From: Ectocarpus siliculosus
Lineage: Eukaryota > Sar > Phaeophyceae > Ectocarpales > Ectocarpaceae
Length of the DNA stretch: 43,980 bases
Direction: 5' to 3'
Assembly (NCBI GenBank): GCA_000310025.1
Contig: FN649734.1
Coordinates: forward strand, 4,055,345 to 4,099,324
Shown here in pieces: positions 11,517 to 23,632 of the stretch (its first letter is position 1; each line of letters opens with the position of its first letter). Made by a program: the position numbers and the translations under genes. A model generated the notes under the pieces. The model was not told where the DNA came from. It did not search any database and worked only from the letters and a program-made list of their open reading frames with translations.

Positions 11517-12650
11517 TTACTGCTTCGCCGTGTTCTTCAGCAGCACCTCGTGGGAGTGGCCGTGCGCGCAGTGGAAGTCGTTGATGTCAATGGGGGTGCG
11601 GTTCGCTTTCGCGTTATCAGGAGCAATTATGGCACAGGCTAGTTCCCTACCCGACTCTATGCGGTGACCAGTCTGAACGAACAGGTCCCCCCATAGAGGG
11701 AAGTTCACCGACTCCCCCCCACCAACGAACACCTCCAACTCGTGCTCGTCTGCGGCTAAGCGGCCCTTGGTTTGTTTCAAGAGGGCTGTGAGGGACACGA
11801 GGTTGTAGTTGAGCTCCGGCACATGAGCGACCCGTTTCAACAACAGGTCTGCGGTCCCAACGCGAGAACCGATGGTCACCCTCACGTCGCCATACCCTAC
11901 GATGGCGAAGGCTTGCTCCCCTGCGGCGACACTCAAACGTCGATCGCACTCATGGTAGTTTTCGAACGCGTTAGCGCTCGGGAACATGTGGTTGGTTGCG
12001 CCGGTATCGGCCACAAACCTTTCCTGCCTGGCCTGCTCTACACCCCCTCGATCAACGACTCTGTTCCACTCGCCTGTGAAGTCACTGACCACTAGCGCCT
12101 CCTCTGCCACGTCCAGTGCGGTGGCGTCCAAGACCGGCAGCTCCACCGCGAGCACCGCCTGCTCGGACGAGCACGTGCTCTTGTCGTGTCCGTAGCCCAG
12201 GCACTTCTCGCATCGCAGGGGCTCGGGCTTGGTACAGGCGGCCGCCTGGTGACCCTTCTCTCCGCACCGGAAGCAGCGGCCGTGCATGCTACTTGCACCG
12301 CCGCCGCCGCCTCCGCCGCTGTTGCCACCACCACCGCCCCCACCGCCCTTGCTGCCACCCCCTTTCCCCTTCTGGCCGCCACCACCGCCGCCGCCACTCT
12401 TGTTGCGGCCTCCGCTGCTGCGGCCGGGCGCTCCACCCCTGCTGCCACCGTCGCTCGCGAGGAAAGCATGCTCCGCCTTCCGCTGGCCCTTCGGGGCCTT
12501 CCTCAACTCCGGGAGGCTCGCGTGCACCGTGCTCACGATCCTGACGATCTCGCCCCTGTCCAGCTTCGTCGCCGTCTCCAACAGGAACTTCGCTTGTTGG
12601 TACTCGGGTGGAAGAGAGTGGACGAAGTGTGTCAGCGCAAATGTGGTGTG
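11517..12650 (-). pseudogene. Copia gag C-terminus, zinc knuckles and protease
   Basis: Contains a glycine-rich stretch, a CCHC knuckle (CFRCGEKGHQAAAC), a second Cys/His group (CEKCLGYGHDKSTC) and a retroviral-type aspartic protease signature (FVADTGATNHMFPSA). The pre-integrase histidines follow, and the frame then stops at TAA. It is offset by one frame from the upstream gag segment. Confidence 0.85.
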
Positions 12651-13573
12651 TCAGCGTTGAGCCCCTTTTCGCTTAGGCGCATGTATATCTGCTCGAGCTT
12701 GCTTAGGTGCTCGATTGGATTGCTGCTGCTGTGTGCCGGGATCGAGAAGCGGAACATCTCTTTCATCAGGGCTTGTTTGGATCCCTGCGACTCGGGGTCG
12801 TAAACTTTCTCAAGCCTCGTGAGGACCCCCTTCGCTGTCACACAACTACTGACGACCGCTTTGTCGGTGTCTTTCACCACGGCGGTAGTGATGAAGTGGA
12901 ACGCGGCGAGCCCACGTGCGACCTCGCTCCTAGTATAGCGCAAGTCGTTGTAAAGTGTGGAGGTGGGCATGTTCGGGTCGCCCACGGGGGCATGTCTCTC
13001 AGTACTACCGATGAATTGACCGTCTAGTTCCACGGTCGTAGAGGCCTGGATGAAAGCTTTTCGCCACGTGCTAAATCCGCTGCTGCGGCCCCCCTCAAGG
13101 CGAGGGGCCACCACGTTCACTTTCTTCGAGTGATTGAAGCTATCGATGTAATCACCGTTACCACGAGTTGCGGGTATCTCACCTGGGGGGTTTAACCCCC
13201 TCGCTTCCCCGCGGTCAGCTCCTACGCCAGGCCCCACTCTCGCTGGAACCCCAGGACTCGCTCCCGGTATGTTGTCCCAGCGGCTTTCCCACGGGTGATT
13301 TGGCCCATCACAGGCCGCTTCCCGGGAAAATGCCCCGCCGCCCTCTGACGGCAAGGACTCTCTCTGGCTTGGGACGACAGCACCGCCGCCCCTACTGGCA
13401 TCGCCCGCCACGGCGTCGCCAGGCTCCTTCCTCTTAAGCTCCATTACTATGCTCATCAGCTGCGATAACTGGCCCTCCAGCCTCGCAATCGCCGGGTCCT
13501 CGGCGTGTTGCTGTTGCATGGCTGAGGTCTCTTCCCCCAGCCCTTCGACCGAACCGCTGTCCGACGCAGCCAT
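12632..13573 (-). pseudogene. Copia gag N-terminus
   Basis: The first ATG (13571-13573) lies 40 bp inside the 5' LTR and opens MAASDSGSVEGLGEE. The Copia Gag-like core follows (FSTWRKAFIQ, LAAFHFITTAVVKDTDKAV, HLSKLEQIYMRLSEKGLN). The frame then breaks at 12634-12655, where GCTGACACAC occurs twice within about 20 bp. Removing one copy restores ALTHFVHSLPPEYQQAKFLL in the frame of the next segment. Confidence 0.85.
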
Positions 13574-13612
13574 CACCCGATGCGGCTATCCCTCGAGGGA
13601 CAAACTCTAGAG

Positions 13613-13861
13613 TGTTTGCAGGCCGTACTCCGCGTACTTATCGGGTATTGTTTGTGTAGTGTATTAACTTCAGACGGTGAGGCAACGCCCGTACCCAGGG
13701 CGCTGTCGTGCTCAGAAAGGAGGAGTGGCAGCAGGGCTGCTGCACACAACAAAAAGCGGGCCCGGGTGCATCATCACCGAACCCCTACCTAAAAGGTTCT
13801 ACACCATCTACGCCACACTTGCACGTACGGCTAACATATCCAAACCATGTCCGTAGACCCA
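13613..13861 (-). repeat. Copia 5' LTR
   Basis: Direct-repeat partner of 9343-9593, in the promoter-side position for a minus-strand element. The primer-binding site would lie just inside (about 13590-13612 on the complement). I cannot assign its tRNA. Confidence 0.85.
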
Positions 13862-16451
13862 CCAACATTCCAAACTATTGCAAGGGATGTTGATACTTGC
13901 GTATGTTTCGTTATTCATTGTAGCAACAATAGACCGTCGTTCCTTTGTTGTCCAGGATATTTTTTATGCTTGGCCTCACCTTGCCCTCGGCACACAACAC
14001 AGCGGGAAAAGTTCACCACGCTCAACCACGGCACTCTTATTTTTGTTTCGCTTGTTGTGCACTGCTGTTGTGTGTTCCCTATGTGGTGCGCTTTTTTCTC
14101 GATGCTTGTCTTGTCTCTGTTGCAGGTCATGCATCAAGAAGTATCGAACACAGCATTTAGCATCTCTCAAAAAAGCAAGTATTCAATAAATTAAGTACAT
14201 TGCGTGCCATTGCGGGGCCTGAGGGTTTTCTTTGCCTAGACAATGGCCTTTGGGCTTGGGGCGCTTTCACAGTAGGATATTTTCGAGTGAAAGGTATCCG
14301 TTCGGCCGCGAGCGGACTGACCATCCATGTAGTGTGGGGGTCGCAGTAGGCGACGTTATCGTTGAACAAGTCACGGGCTTCCTGATTAGTGCATTTGGAG
14401 CAGCCAAGGAACTGAGCAGACTCAAGTGGCCTGTTTGGTTTTTGGTGGTGACAGAATCAGCAAGCATGATCAAGACGTGTGTGAGATTGATATGTATGTA
14501 GTCGACTACCTCCGCATGCGAGTTTGTGCTCCACTTCAGACGGCTAACTCAGAGTAATAATTGGGTTCTGTCTTCCCTTCTTCTCAGTCATGCGAGCCCG
14601 TCGGTCATGCTTCGCTGGTTTCGTGCCCCCCCCTGCTGCGAAAATCGAAAACAAGGCGTGATACAGTTCCTGGTTTCCTTCGGAAATGCCTCTCCAGGCC
14701 AAACAGAATGAGCAGCAGTAGGGCTTGGCTGTGAGCTGTGGCTTGTTCTAACCGAGAAAAGGAGCGCTCGGTGATGTTGGACGTTCCTTCCATTCAGCAG
14801 TCGGGTCATCGTTACTGCATTCATTGAAGCAGCGGGGTATGGAGTTGCAAACATCAGAGTTGGTGAATGTACACTAACCTACAGTAAGCAGTTTTGCCTG
14901 CTTCAAACATGAAGCACGCACCGGTGATGTGCCATGTCGCATCAGACTTGTGGACAGGGGTTACGCAGACGCAGCCTGCAAAGGTTGTGAAGCACATGTG
15001 CATACATACGCAATATAGTGCTCCAGGTGCCGGCGGCAGCAGTTACTGCATCGCTACGTTGAGTTCCAGGCGTATGTGCTGGTCTCTCCTGGCAGCGTTC
15101 TGTCACCCGTGACCTGCAAACAGCCGTAGAGTAAATGGCTGTACGCCTGTGTACTCTGTGTGTGTTGCTGTGCACAAAGGCTCATCACTTGGGGTGGTAG
15201 CGCCAGCCTGTAAGAAAGGCGTGCTCGTTTGGGATTGAGTGGGGGTAGTTACGGAGGTCTTGAATTGGGAACGAACATCCCAGATGTTGTCGATATCTCA
15301 ATGTCACACATACCCGTCCCGGTTTCAGTTTTTTGCCCAGTACTCCACGGTCGTATGGGCCCAACAGCCACGCACGCCGTCCGTGGTTACAAGCAATAAC
15401 TGATGTCGCCGACACCACTGTAGCCTAGCATGAGCATGTGATTCTTATGCCATTCGAGTGAATAATGCAGCAGGCCGCGAAAAGTGTCCTGTTGTGAAGT
15501 TCCAGGGATCTGGAGCGACGCAATCAAAGTTGTCTATTCTCCCCCGCATTGACAACCCTGACCGCAGTTAAACCTACATAGAAGATCTGCCGCGACCTCC
15601 ATTAGCGCCACGTCCTTCCGTCCCACCAACCATGTTCGTGAGCAACCGCTTGCTTCCACATCTTGCTGGCTCGACTATTTGAGTAAAATCTGTCAACACG
15701 CCGAAGGCCTTGCGGCCTTTCGCCCATCATTTTTAAGCCGGTTCACGTGTTTCTCATGAAGAAACAAAGAGAGGTGTCTACATAAGCTCGCCGGCATCAC
15801 ACATTTTCTACATGGATAGCTGTTTTTGGCAGACCTTCTGTAGCACGGACCGTACCCGGGGGTTCGCCCTCTTGTCACTGGTGAACGCCTGCCATGTCAT
15901 GAAAGATGCCCCGATCTTGTCCGCCCACAGACCAACAGCCGCAACCGAATACAACCCGCAGTCGCTTCCAGAACCGCTGCCCGTCTATTTGCTTCCCATG
16001 ACCACATAAGTACCCCTCAGATCTTGGTTACCCAGCTCTCATCGGTTTTGCCTTTCATCTGTTGAATTTACATCATCGATTCGTTCGTAACACAGGGGGC
16101 GTGAAGAGAAGGGCTTGTACGAGGAGGTCACGTGCAGCAGGATTCCTGGCGTCCTACTCAAAACTGGATTGGGGGGTCAATCCGGGGGGGCGCGGGTCGG
16201 TTAGTGTGGCAGTGTAGTATACACTCATCTTGTGTTTGCTTTGTATCAGATACAGTACTGTCGATATTAACCTGTACACCTCATATTGAAATACAGTATA
16301 ACCTTACGTAACATGGTGCTTCATTGAATAGGACTGACTTTCGATGGTCGAAGATGAATCTATACACATCTCTTGCTACAATCAGTTTAGACCTTGACAC
16401 TTAAGCCTACACAGAAATGAATGTAGGTTGCACTATGTACAATACTAAATG
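13862..16451. other. No gene recognised
   Basis: About 2.6 kb with only short frames of no resemblance. It lies between the Copia element and the 3' end of the TPR gene and may hold that gene's 3' untranslated region near 16300-16451. Confidence 0.5.
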
Positions 16452-16739
16452 CTACCCAATGAGTGCCGTGACAAACTTGGATGAAGAAGAACAACATGGA
16501 CTAAAATAGGGGGCAAGGACGTCAGGAGTCGCGCTGCCAGTGCCCTCGTTGGCGGGGTTCCGTTCGATGAATACTGGGTGAGGTAGTTTTGGAGGTAGCC
16601 AGGGGATGTTACAACGTTCTAATATTGTTTCGCACGAATCGTATCGAACAAGTGTACTGGAAACCAATTGGGTATCGGCAAATGTGGAATGTACTTGTTC
16701 GGGGATTGCAACACGACACAACGTATCGCCGTGGTCGCC
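16452..16739 (-). CDS. Probable terminal exon of the TPR gene
   Basis: Phase-0 acceptor after a T-rich stretch (TTTTTTGGGAAGGCAAG), then GDHGDTLCRVAIPEQVHSTF to a TAG at 16452. It is not a TPR and has no recognised domain. Chosen because it is the only long phase-0 frame downstream of the last repeat exon. Confidence 0.4.
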   Translation of the reverse strand, partial: GDHGDTLCRVAIPEQVHSTFADTQLVSSTLVRYDSCETILERCNIPWLPPKLPHPVFIERNPANEGTGSATPDVLAPYFSPCCSSSSKFVTALIG

Positions 16740-19700
16740 CTTGCCTTCCCAAAAAACAACAGGCATGACTAGCTGTTACACCGCAGCAACTTACAATCCC
16801 GCTTGCAGAAGAATCAACACCGGATGATGACGTATCTCACCTGGCCATACACCAGCCTCGCTAGATTGTTGACCAATGACTCCTTCTGTGGGTGGTTTGG
16901 CGGCAGCACTCTCTGAATATCAAACTCGCCAAGATTACCCTGTGCAACAAGGATTGGAATATCGTAAGGGAGAGGTACGAGGCAATGTTCCACCAAACAC
17001 TGAAACAGTCCACGAAACAATCATTCCCGAAGAATGTCGTGGTTTATTTCTCTCGCTTTCTCACCTGCACTCTCAACAACTCTAACTCTACCCTGCTGTT
17101 GAGTACCGCGGCCACGTCAGGGTGATCAGGGCCCAGAGCCTTATCGACGATGGCGAAGGCGCGTTCATACAGAGGTCCGGCTTCCTCATATTTGCCCTGG
17201 GTTTCGACACAAGAGGGCGAAAAACATGCAGCCAAGGTAACACAGAGCATGTAACAACGAAGTCGTTGAAACGTCAAGCACCCACAGGGACAACTAAAAC
17301 CGTCCTGGGATACCGTAGCGCCTCGCACCCCACTCTGCACCAAAAAAAAGACCGGCGACGCTTAGCATGATGAACCCATCCGCTTAGCATGGCCAGGATT
17401 TCCTTGAAATTCTGTTGACTCTCACCTGCCTGCGCAATACCCACGCCCAATTGTGGAGCGATTGGGCAACGTCACGGTGATCAGGTCCTAGAACTTTCTC
17501 GCGGATGATATTGGTACGCTCATACAAACGCTTGGCCTCATCAAGGTCGCCCTGCAGCGTTAGAGAAGAGCACGACAGTAGAATATTCAAGACATATGAA
17601 GATAATATTGGAGGAAATAAATGCCCAATAACCACGCCCGGAGGTGGGGTGTTGAGGAAATTTTGGGGGGTGTTGCCCTATAATTGCACCAAGCCTTTCC
17701 GTCTCCCACCAGCTTATCAAGCACCAGCATGCACAGCGGCTCTGGAATGTGGGATGGCAGCGAGATAGGTATGTGATCAAGGCAGTAGGAAGTGCCGCGG
17801 AGGAAACAATTCTCGACAAACAGGCCCGGTTGTTGAGCAATCAGGCCACGCCCCGGAATTCAAGCCGTTCGCGAGGATGACGAGGGAGCTTTCAAGAAGC
17901 TTTTTCGTCTCCTCAGACGTTTCCTGGGAAGGGACAGAAAAAGCAATCAATCGAGAACATACGGAGACACCAATCGTTCAACTACCCCGCCAGGATGTTG
18001 AGCTCTTGAACGTTGTTGTGTTACCCTCCCCTTACTATTAATGAAATGATCTTGAATGAATACATGGCGTGGAGCAGTATATTCAGGCTCACGAGACACA
18101 AAAATCAAACACGAAGCATCTATAGACCACTCGACAGAATGGAGCGGCACTACATGCACCCTGCACTACACGTTGTCTGTGATGCCAATGTAGGCTGTGG
18201 TTCGGCGAAGCGAGAAGAAGAATGTAACTCCTTCACGACACGGATAGACTATTCACGCACTAGACAGATAGACTGTTCACTCACGACGGATAGGCTATTC
18301 CCTCACGCGACGGATAGAGTGTTCACATAAGAGACGGATAGACTGTCCACGCAAGAGACGGATAGTCTGTTCACTCAAGAGACAGATTGACTGAATGACG
18401 AATTGTGTGAATGGATCCGAATGCGATGTGTGGAGTGAATCCTGCGGCAGATTCCATTTGGGTATAAGGGGGTGCACACCTGGTCCGCCAGCGTCGACGC
18501 CCTGTTGCTGAGCGCTGAAGCATAGTCGGGATGTTCTTCGCCCACGGTTGCACACAGAACTTCTAGTGCCCGCACGTGCAGAGCATCTGCTTCTGTGTAC
18601 TGGCCCTGAAGTTTGACGGGCAAACGCAATGCGAATGGATGTGATCGGGACTAACGCAGTTTGCTGCGGAAGCAATTCTCAACAGCCATACACCGGTGAT
18701 GGGCACTGAAACCACCTGAAGAGCACTAAGAATTCTCCCTGGCAAATCTTACGGAAGTTACCTGCTTGCTCAACAGCTGGGCTCTTTCGTCTAGCCCTAT
18801 TGCCCTCTCATGGTCGTCAGGCCCGTCAACTTTCTCGCGGACGGTGAAGGAACGTTCAACAACGGTCTGGCTTCATCGTGTTTTCCCTACAAAGCGGCGA
18901 AGCAATACAAAGAGGGATATGGTAAAGAGAGGAGATTCGGACACACAAATGCTCCATAACTACGGCTATTGAGTTCCTGCGTAATACTGTGTCAAGTTTG
19001 GCTGGGGGTTCCTTGTTTTGGTGTTCGCGCTGCACAAAGGTTCTAACTCATTAACAACTACTTTTGTTCAGCAATCCATATGGAACTGTGGATCATAGCG
19101 GCAAAGGGCGCAAAGTTGTCTGAAATAGTTCAGATTCTCACGTACGCTTGGCGGGATGTGTATGAATAGTTGGGGCATGTCGCTGCAACATCATCAGTTT
19201 CTTGGCACATCCAAGCGATATCTGTAATACCCGTGTAACTATGGATTGGGGGGCCGGAAAGGTCGCACGAAGGTTCGAAAGCTATGATCACTGCGTTCCA
19301 AATATTTCACGACCGCGCGCGTTCCTCGACACCATCCACCAAAAGCCATCGCTACGTCGCCACCGCTATCTACAGTGTGCGCGCTGGTCGCCATGTGAAC
19401 GCTCACAGTGCCTTGTGGGTTGCTTGCGTGCATGCCACAATGCCCCATTTTCTACGTCAGAGTGTTGTTCAGTTGGGTATCCGAGACATGACGACATGGA
19501 ATCAGGCAAAAAGGAATTCCAAGTTCCAAGTCCCACGTTCTCCCTGCTGTTGGATCCACGGCCTGGGCTTCATTGCTTTGACAGCAGTGCACCACAAAAA
19601 AATCCCTGGAAGCGATTGCCGGGTCCTACCTGACTCTCCAAAAACCTAGCCCGGTTTCTGAGCGCCACAGCGACGTCTGGATGCTCACGTCCTTGAACAC

Positions 19701-22700
19701 GCTCACGGGTGTTGACAATCTCCTGCAACAGAGGAGAAGCTTTGTCGGGGAACCCCTGATTGATGTACAAGTCTGCCATCCATGCACGAGACGTGATCGT
19801 GCTCGGGTGGTCCGGCCCCAGTGCAGCCATGTTTATGGCCAGCGCCATTTCGAAAAAAGGCTGCGCCTCGCCATACTTTCCCTGAAAAAACGACAACCAG
19901 GAAGCGAAAACCATAACGGGACGCATCAAGTCGGAGACTAATGGACAACGGCAGCTTTCACCTTACTCGGATGCTGGTAAAACAAACGTTACCACCGTGC
20001 TTCTGGGACCGTCATATTTGTACAGGTGCAGTAGTGTGACTCTCGATAACTCCAACATTGAAGGTCTGAGTACAGTAAAAGCTTCCAGAAACCGCACTAA
20101 TCTAGAAACATAAGAACGACTCGGCTAGTACCTGCGTGCTGAACAACCCCGCTCGGTTGTTCAGTGTAGCGGCCAAATGTAGGTGCGTAGGACCGAAAAT
20201 ATTCTCCTGTATCGTCTGAGCCCGCTCAAATAGTAGCTCAGCTTCGTCGTACTTTCCCTGCCGGTGGTGAACAGCGCGCAGGGTGGTGTTCTAGTGAAGG
20301 TCGGATCTAGCTTCGCGGAGGCACAACGCTCAATACGCCAGACTGTTGAGAGAGTGGATTTCATCGGGAGCTCCAGACGCAAAGCATAATTTGGTGCCGG
20401 TTATGGTCGTTGTGAGGGGGTCTACCTCAGCGTATTATTCCCAGTGAACAAATATGGTGAGTTGGTGTAGGCAGTGTTTCATCAAAACCGAAAACTATCC
20501 ACCAAGAAATCGATGATAGAGTTTGCGAGAAAATTTTCTATTTTCGCAGTACTCTTCGACAACCCAGCCCGGCTACTTTCCAGCACAACATACCCAGGAT
20601 GCGAAACTGCTTTCCAAGAAAGTTCGCTTCTCTGACCTGCCTCTGCAACAACAACCTCCGGCTTGGTTGTTGAGCAATGACATTCCGAACACCAAGAGTG
20701 TTGTTTCAGTTTTTCACCTTGTCCCAAAAAAGTTACCACATCATTCTCACGGTGCTCACCTGCGCTCTCAACGACTCCGCCCGGTTGCTAAGCGACACGG
20801 CAAGACTCGGGTGGTCTGATCCCAGAGTCTTCTCCATGATCGCAATAGCCTGAGCATATAGTCGATCGGCCTCCGCAAACTTTCCCTGGAACATGAACAT
20901 CAGACGCCGTCGTAATTTGGTAAGGGTTTCTGAGAGCTGGTGGCGGCGGAACAACTACTGTCGCAACGGCCCGATGATCTGGCGCGATATAGTTATCAAA
21001 TATCGGCTGCTTCTTCATGACTCTGCTTCTGACATTCCGCGTGAACCAAGTAGCGGTTAAAGACAGTGACGCACCATCAAGGTACGAGCGTTTCAACATC
21101 ATTGTGAACCTTACGAATTCCCCACACAGGTCGAGGTCGCTCGCCAGACTCCCACCGCTGACCGGGCACACCGAAATATTTTCTTTGAAATTTCAGAAGG
21201 CTCCCAGCTGACCAACAACGTTTTGAGGCAACATTCTGATAGCTCCGTCCCACAGATTCTCCCAGACATGGGTACAATAACACAGCAGGACAACACAACA
21301 CCTGGTACATTGTGCCCGCGCTTATCTGGCGTTCAACAAGCATCGCCCGATTGCTGCGACATCCACACGTTTCCCACAAGTTCCCTGGAAATTTCTGGCA
21401 GCCCTCACCGCTTTCTTCAATAGGATCGCCCGGTTGTTGAGCGAATGGGCCACATCGGGGTGCACCAGACCGAGGGTCTCCTGTCTCAGAGCCTGTGCGC
21501 TTGCATATAGTCTCATGGCCTCAGTATACTTTCCCTGGAACGTGCAGGAAATGGCCGAAAGCGATAGGATCAGGAAACGATAACCTCCACGGTGTTGTAG
21601 AGTACTGTGATGTCCCAAACACACCACAAAAAGCGTTCAAGGGCATTCTGAGGCCCCTCACCTGACCACTACTAAAGCAAAGACAACCGCTTGTGGAGCT
21701 TTACAGCTCGTTCGGGCTCCACACGATTTCTCCTTCAAGTTTTGATGGCTTTCACCTGACTCTCCAACAGCATCCCCCGGTTGTCGAGCCATGAAGCAAG
21801 TTCGGGGTGGCCAGAGCCCAGCGTTTTTTCTCCTATCGCGAGAGCTTGAAGGAACAGAGACTCCGCCTCCGCGAACTTTCCCTGAAACGTGAGGGGAAAC
21901 GGCACAGGGGTAGGATCAAAGACTCGACGAGTTTGCCTTGGTGGAGCGAGCGCCCAACAATCGTGTCCGGTTGTTGAGCGTTGCAACGTAAGAATAGTCG
22001 CACCCCAGGGGGTCTTCGAGGATCTCCTGCGTCCTGTCGTTTAACGCCTTGGCTTTGGAGTACTTTCGCTTCCTAGAGAGCAGTGGGTAATTGAAGGCAG
22101 ATGGACACCACAACCACCAACAAAGTGGGCCTGTGAGATTCTCAGAACATTCCTTAGACTCTCACCCGAGCAGGCATCAACTCCGACACTCCGACCGGTG
22201 ATTGTGGATTAAAGAAACCCAAACAGGAACCGCGAAGAGGCGGGTCGGGTGGTGCGAAACACTGTGCCGGATTGAACCCCTTGCTGGACTTTTAAAATGG
22301 TCAAGCGTCCTCGAGGCAGTGCTTATAACTGTCTATGGAAGTGAAAGCACCGGAAATAAATTCAGTCATACACAGCTGTCATCCGTACGCAAGGAAGTAA
22401 GCACGAGATGCCGAACACCCTTAGCAGGATGCAGCGCGCCCTTCATGCGACTCGCCGAATACCTCACGGCGCTTCGCGCTTGGTGATGTGAGAGCCTGGT
22501 CCAGTGAGAACCCGGCGTGCTCCGTCCCGGCTTTGTAGGGATGCGAGGTCAATGGTCTGACGACTACGGCATGCACGACTATGAGTACACACACACACAC
22601 ACACACACCACCCCCTCCTCTCCCCCCCGGTGTTTGCCATCGGGGTTGGGTTTTCGTCGCCTGGCAACGACGTTATAAAACAAACCAATTCACTTCGTAA

Positions 22701-23598
22701 ACTCGGCAACCAGGTTACCGTTTTTTTTTATTACCTCTGTTTTTTTTGTTTTGCGGTAATCATAATGGTGGCCGAGTAGATCATGTTGTGCGGGGTCGAG
22801 AAACCTCACTCCGCGCAAGGGGGATGATCGCACCACATTGTGTTAAAATGGTCAAGCATCCTCGAGGCAGTTACGCAGTGCTTATAACTGTCTATGGAAG
22901 TGATAGCACCGGAAAATAAATTAAGTCACACCCAGCTGTCATCCGTACGCAAGGAAGTAAGCACAAGATGCCGAACACCCTTAGCAGGACGCAGCGCACC
23001 CTTCATGCGACTCGCCGAACACCTCACGGCGCTTCGCGCTTGGTGATGTGAGAGCCTGGTCCGGTGAGAACCCGGCGTGCTCCGTCCCGGCTTTGTAAGG
23101 ATGCGAGGTCAATGGTCTGACGACTACGGCATGCACGACTATGAGTACACCCCCCCCGGCACTGCACCATTGCACCAACCACCCGCGAACGATGACGTGC
23201 ATTTGCTGGCCCGCCTGTGTTGTTTTTGTGCTGCCTTGTGTTGCTCTGTTTGTTTGTATGTTTTTCGTTTGTCGCTACGGCGTATGTCTCTCTGTCTGTG
23301 TCTTTCTCCTTCTCTTTCCTTTCTCTCCATCTGCTCTCTTCTTTTTCTTTTTCTTTTTCTTTCATTATCCAGTCTAGGGTTACCTCGCATGCATAGCGTG
23401 TAGAGGCGAACGGAGTGGCCTAGACTATCTGTCGTTGGCGTTTATTGGCTTGCGGAGCCTTCGGGTCCATTTTATTTTCGTTTTCCTTTTTTGGGTAAGC
23501 TAGCCTGTGACCACGGGAATCGACCCCGTCAAGTGTTGGACTAGTACGGACAGAAGAAGGTACTGGGAAGAGAGAACGGAACGGTTTTGGATGCGAAG

Positions 23599-23632
<34 letters not shown>

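Larger units (their letters stand above)
9343..13861 (-). mobile_element. Ty1/Copia LTR retrotransposon, internally deleted
   Basis: Two direct repeats of about 250 bp bound an interior that reads on the minus strand as Gag, CCHC zinc knuckles, aspartic protease, pre-integrase zinc motif and finally RNase H. That is the Copia order. The integrase catalytic core and the reverse transcriptase with its YVDD-type motif cannot be found. The interior is also broken by a short duplication in gag, an in-frame TAA at 11517 and a frame change before the RNase H frame. The LTRs differ by roughly a dozen positions by eye, so the insertion is not brand new. I see no clear target-site duplication next to 9343 or 13861. 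It is a non-autonomous or dead copy. Confidence 0.9.

Noticed and set aside
10397-12803. Long plus-strand frames (up to 329 codons) rich in Ala, Pro, Arg or Leu
   Set aside because: They are antisense shadows of the GC-rich Copia gag-pol on the minus strand and have no domain of their own.
9335-13870. Target-site duplication of the Copia element
   Set aside because: The five bases before 9343 (AAAGA) and after 13861 (CCAAC) do not match; boundaries or flanks may have changed.
22421-23202. Conserved minus-strand frame in the R repeats (ends HEGRAASC or HEGCAASC)
   Set aside because: It stays open only because the repeat copies are similar, and the reverse copy at 32 kb does not support a protein gene.
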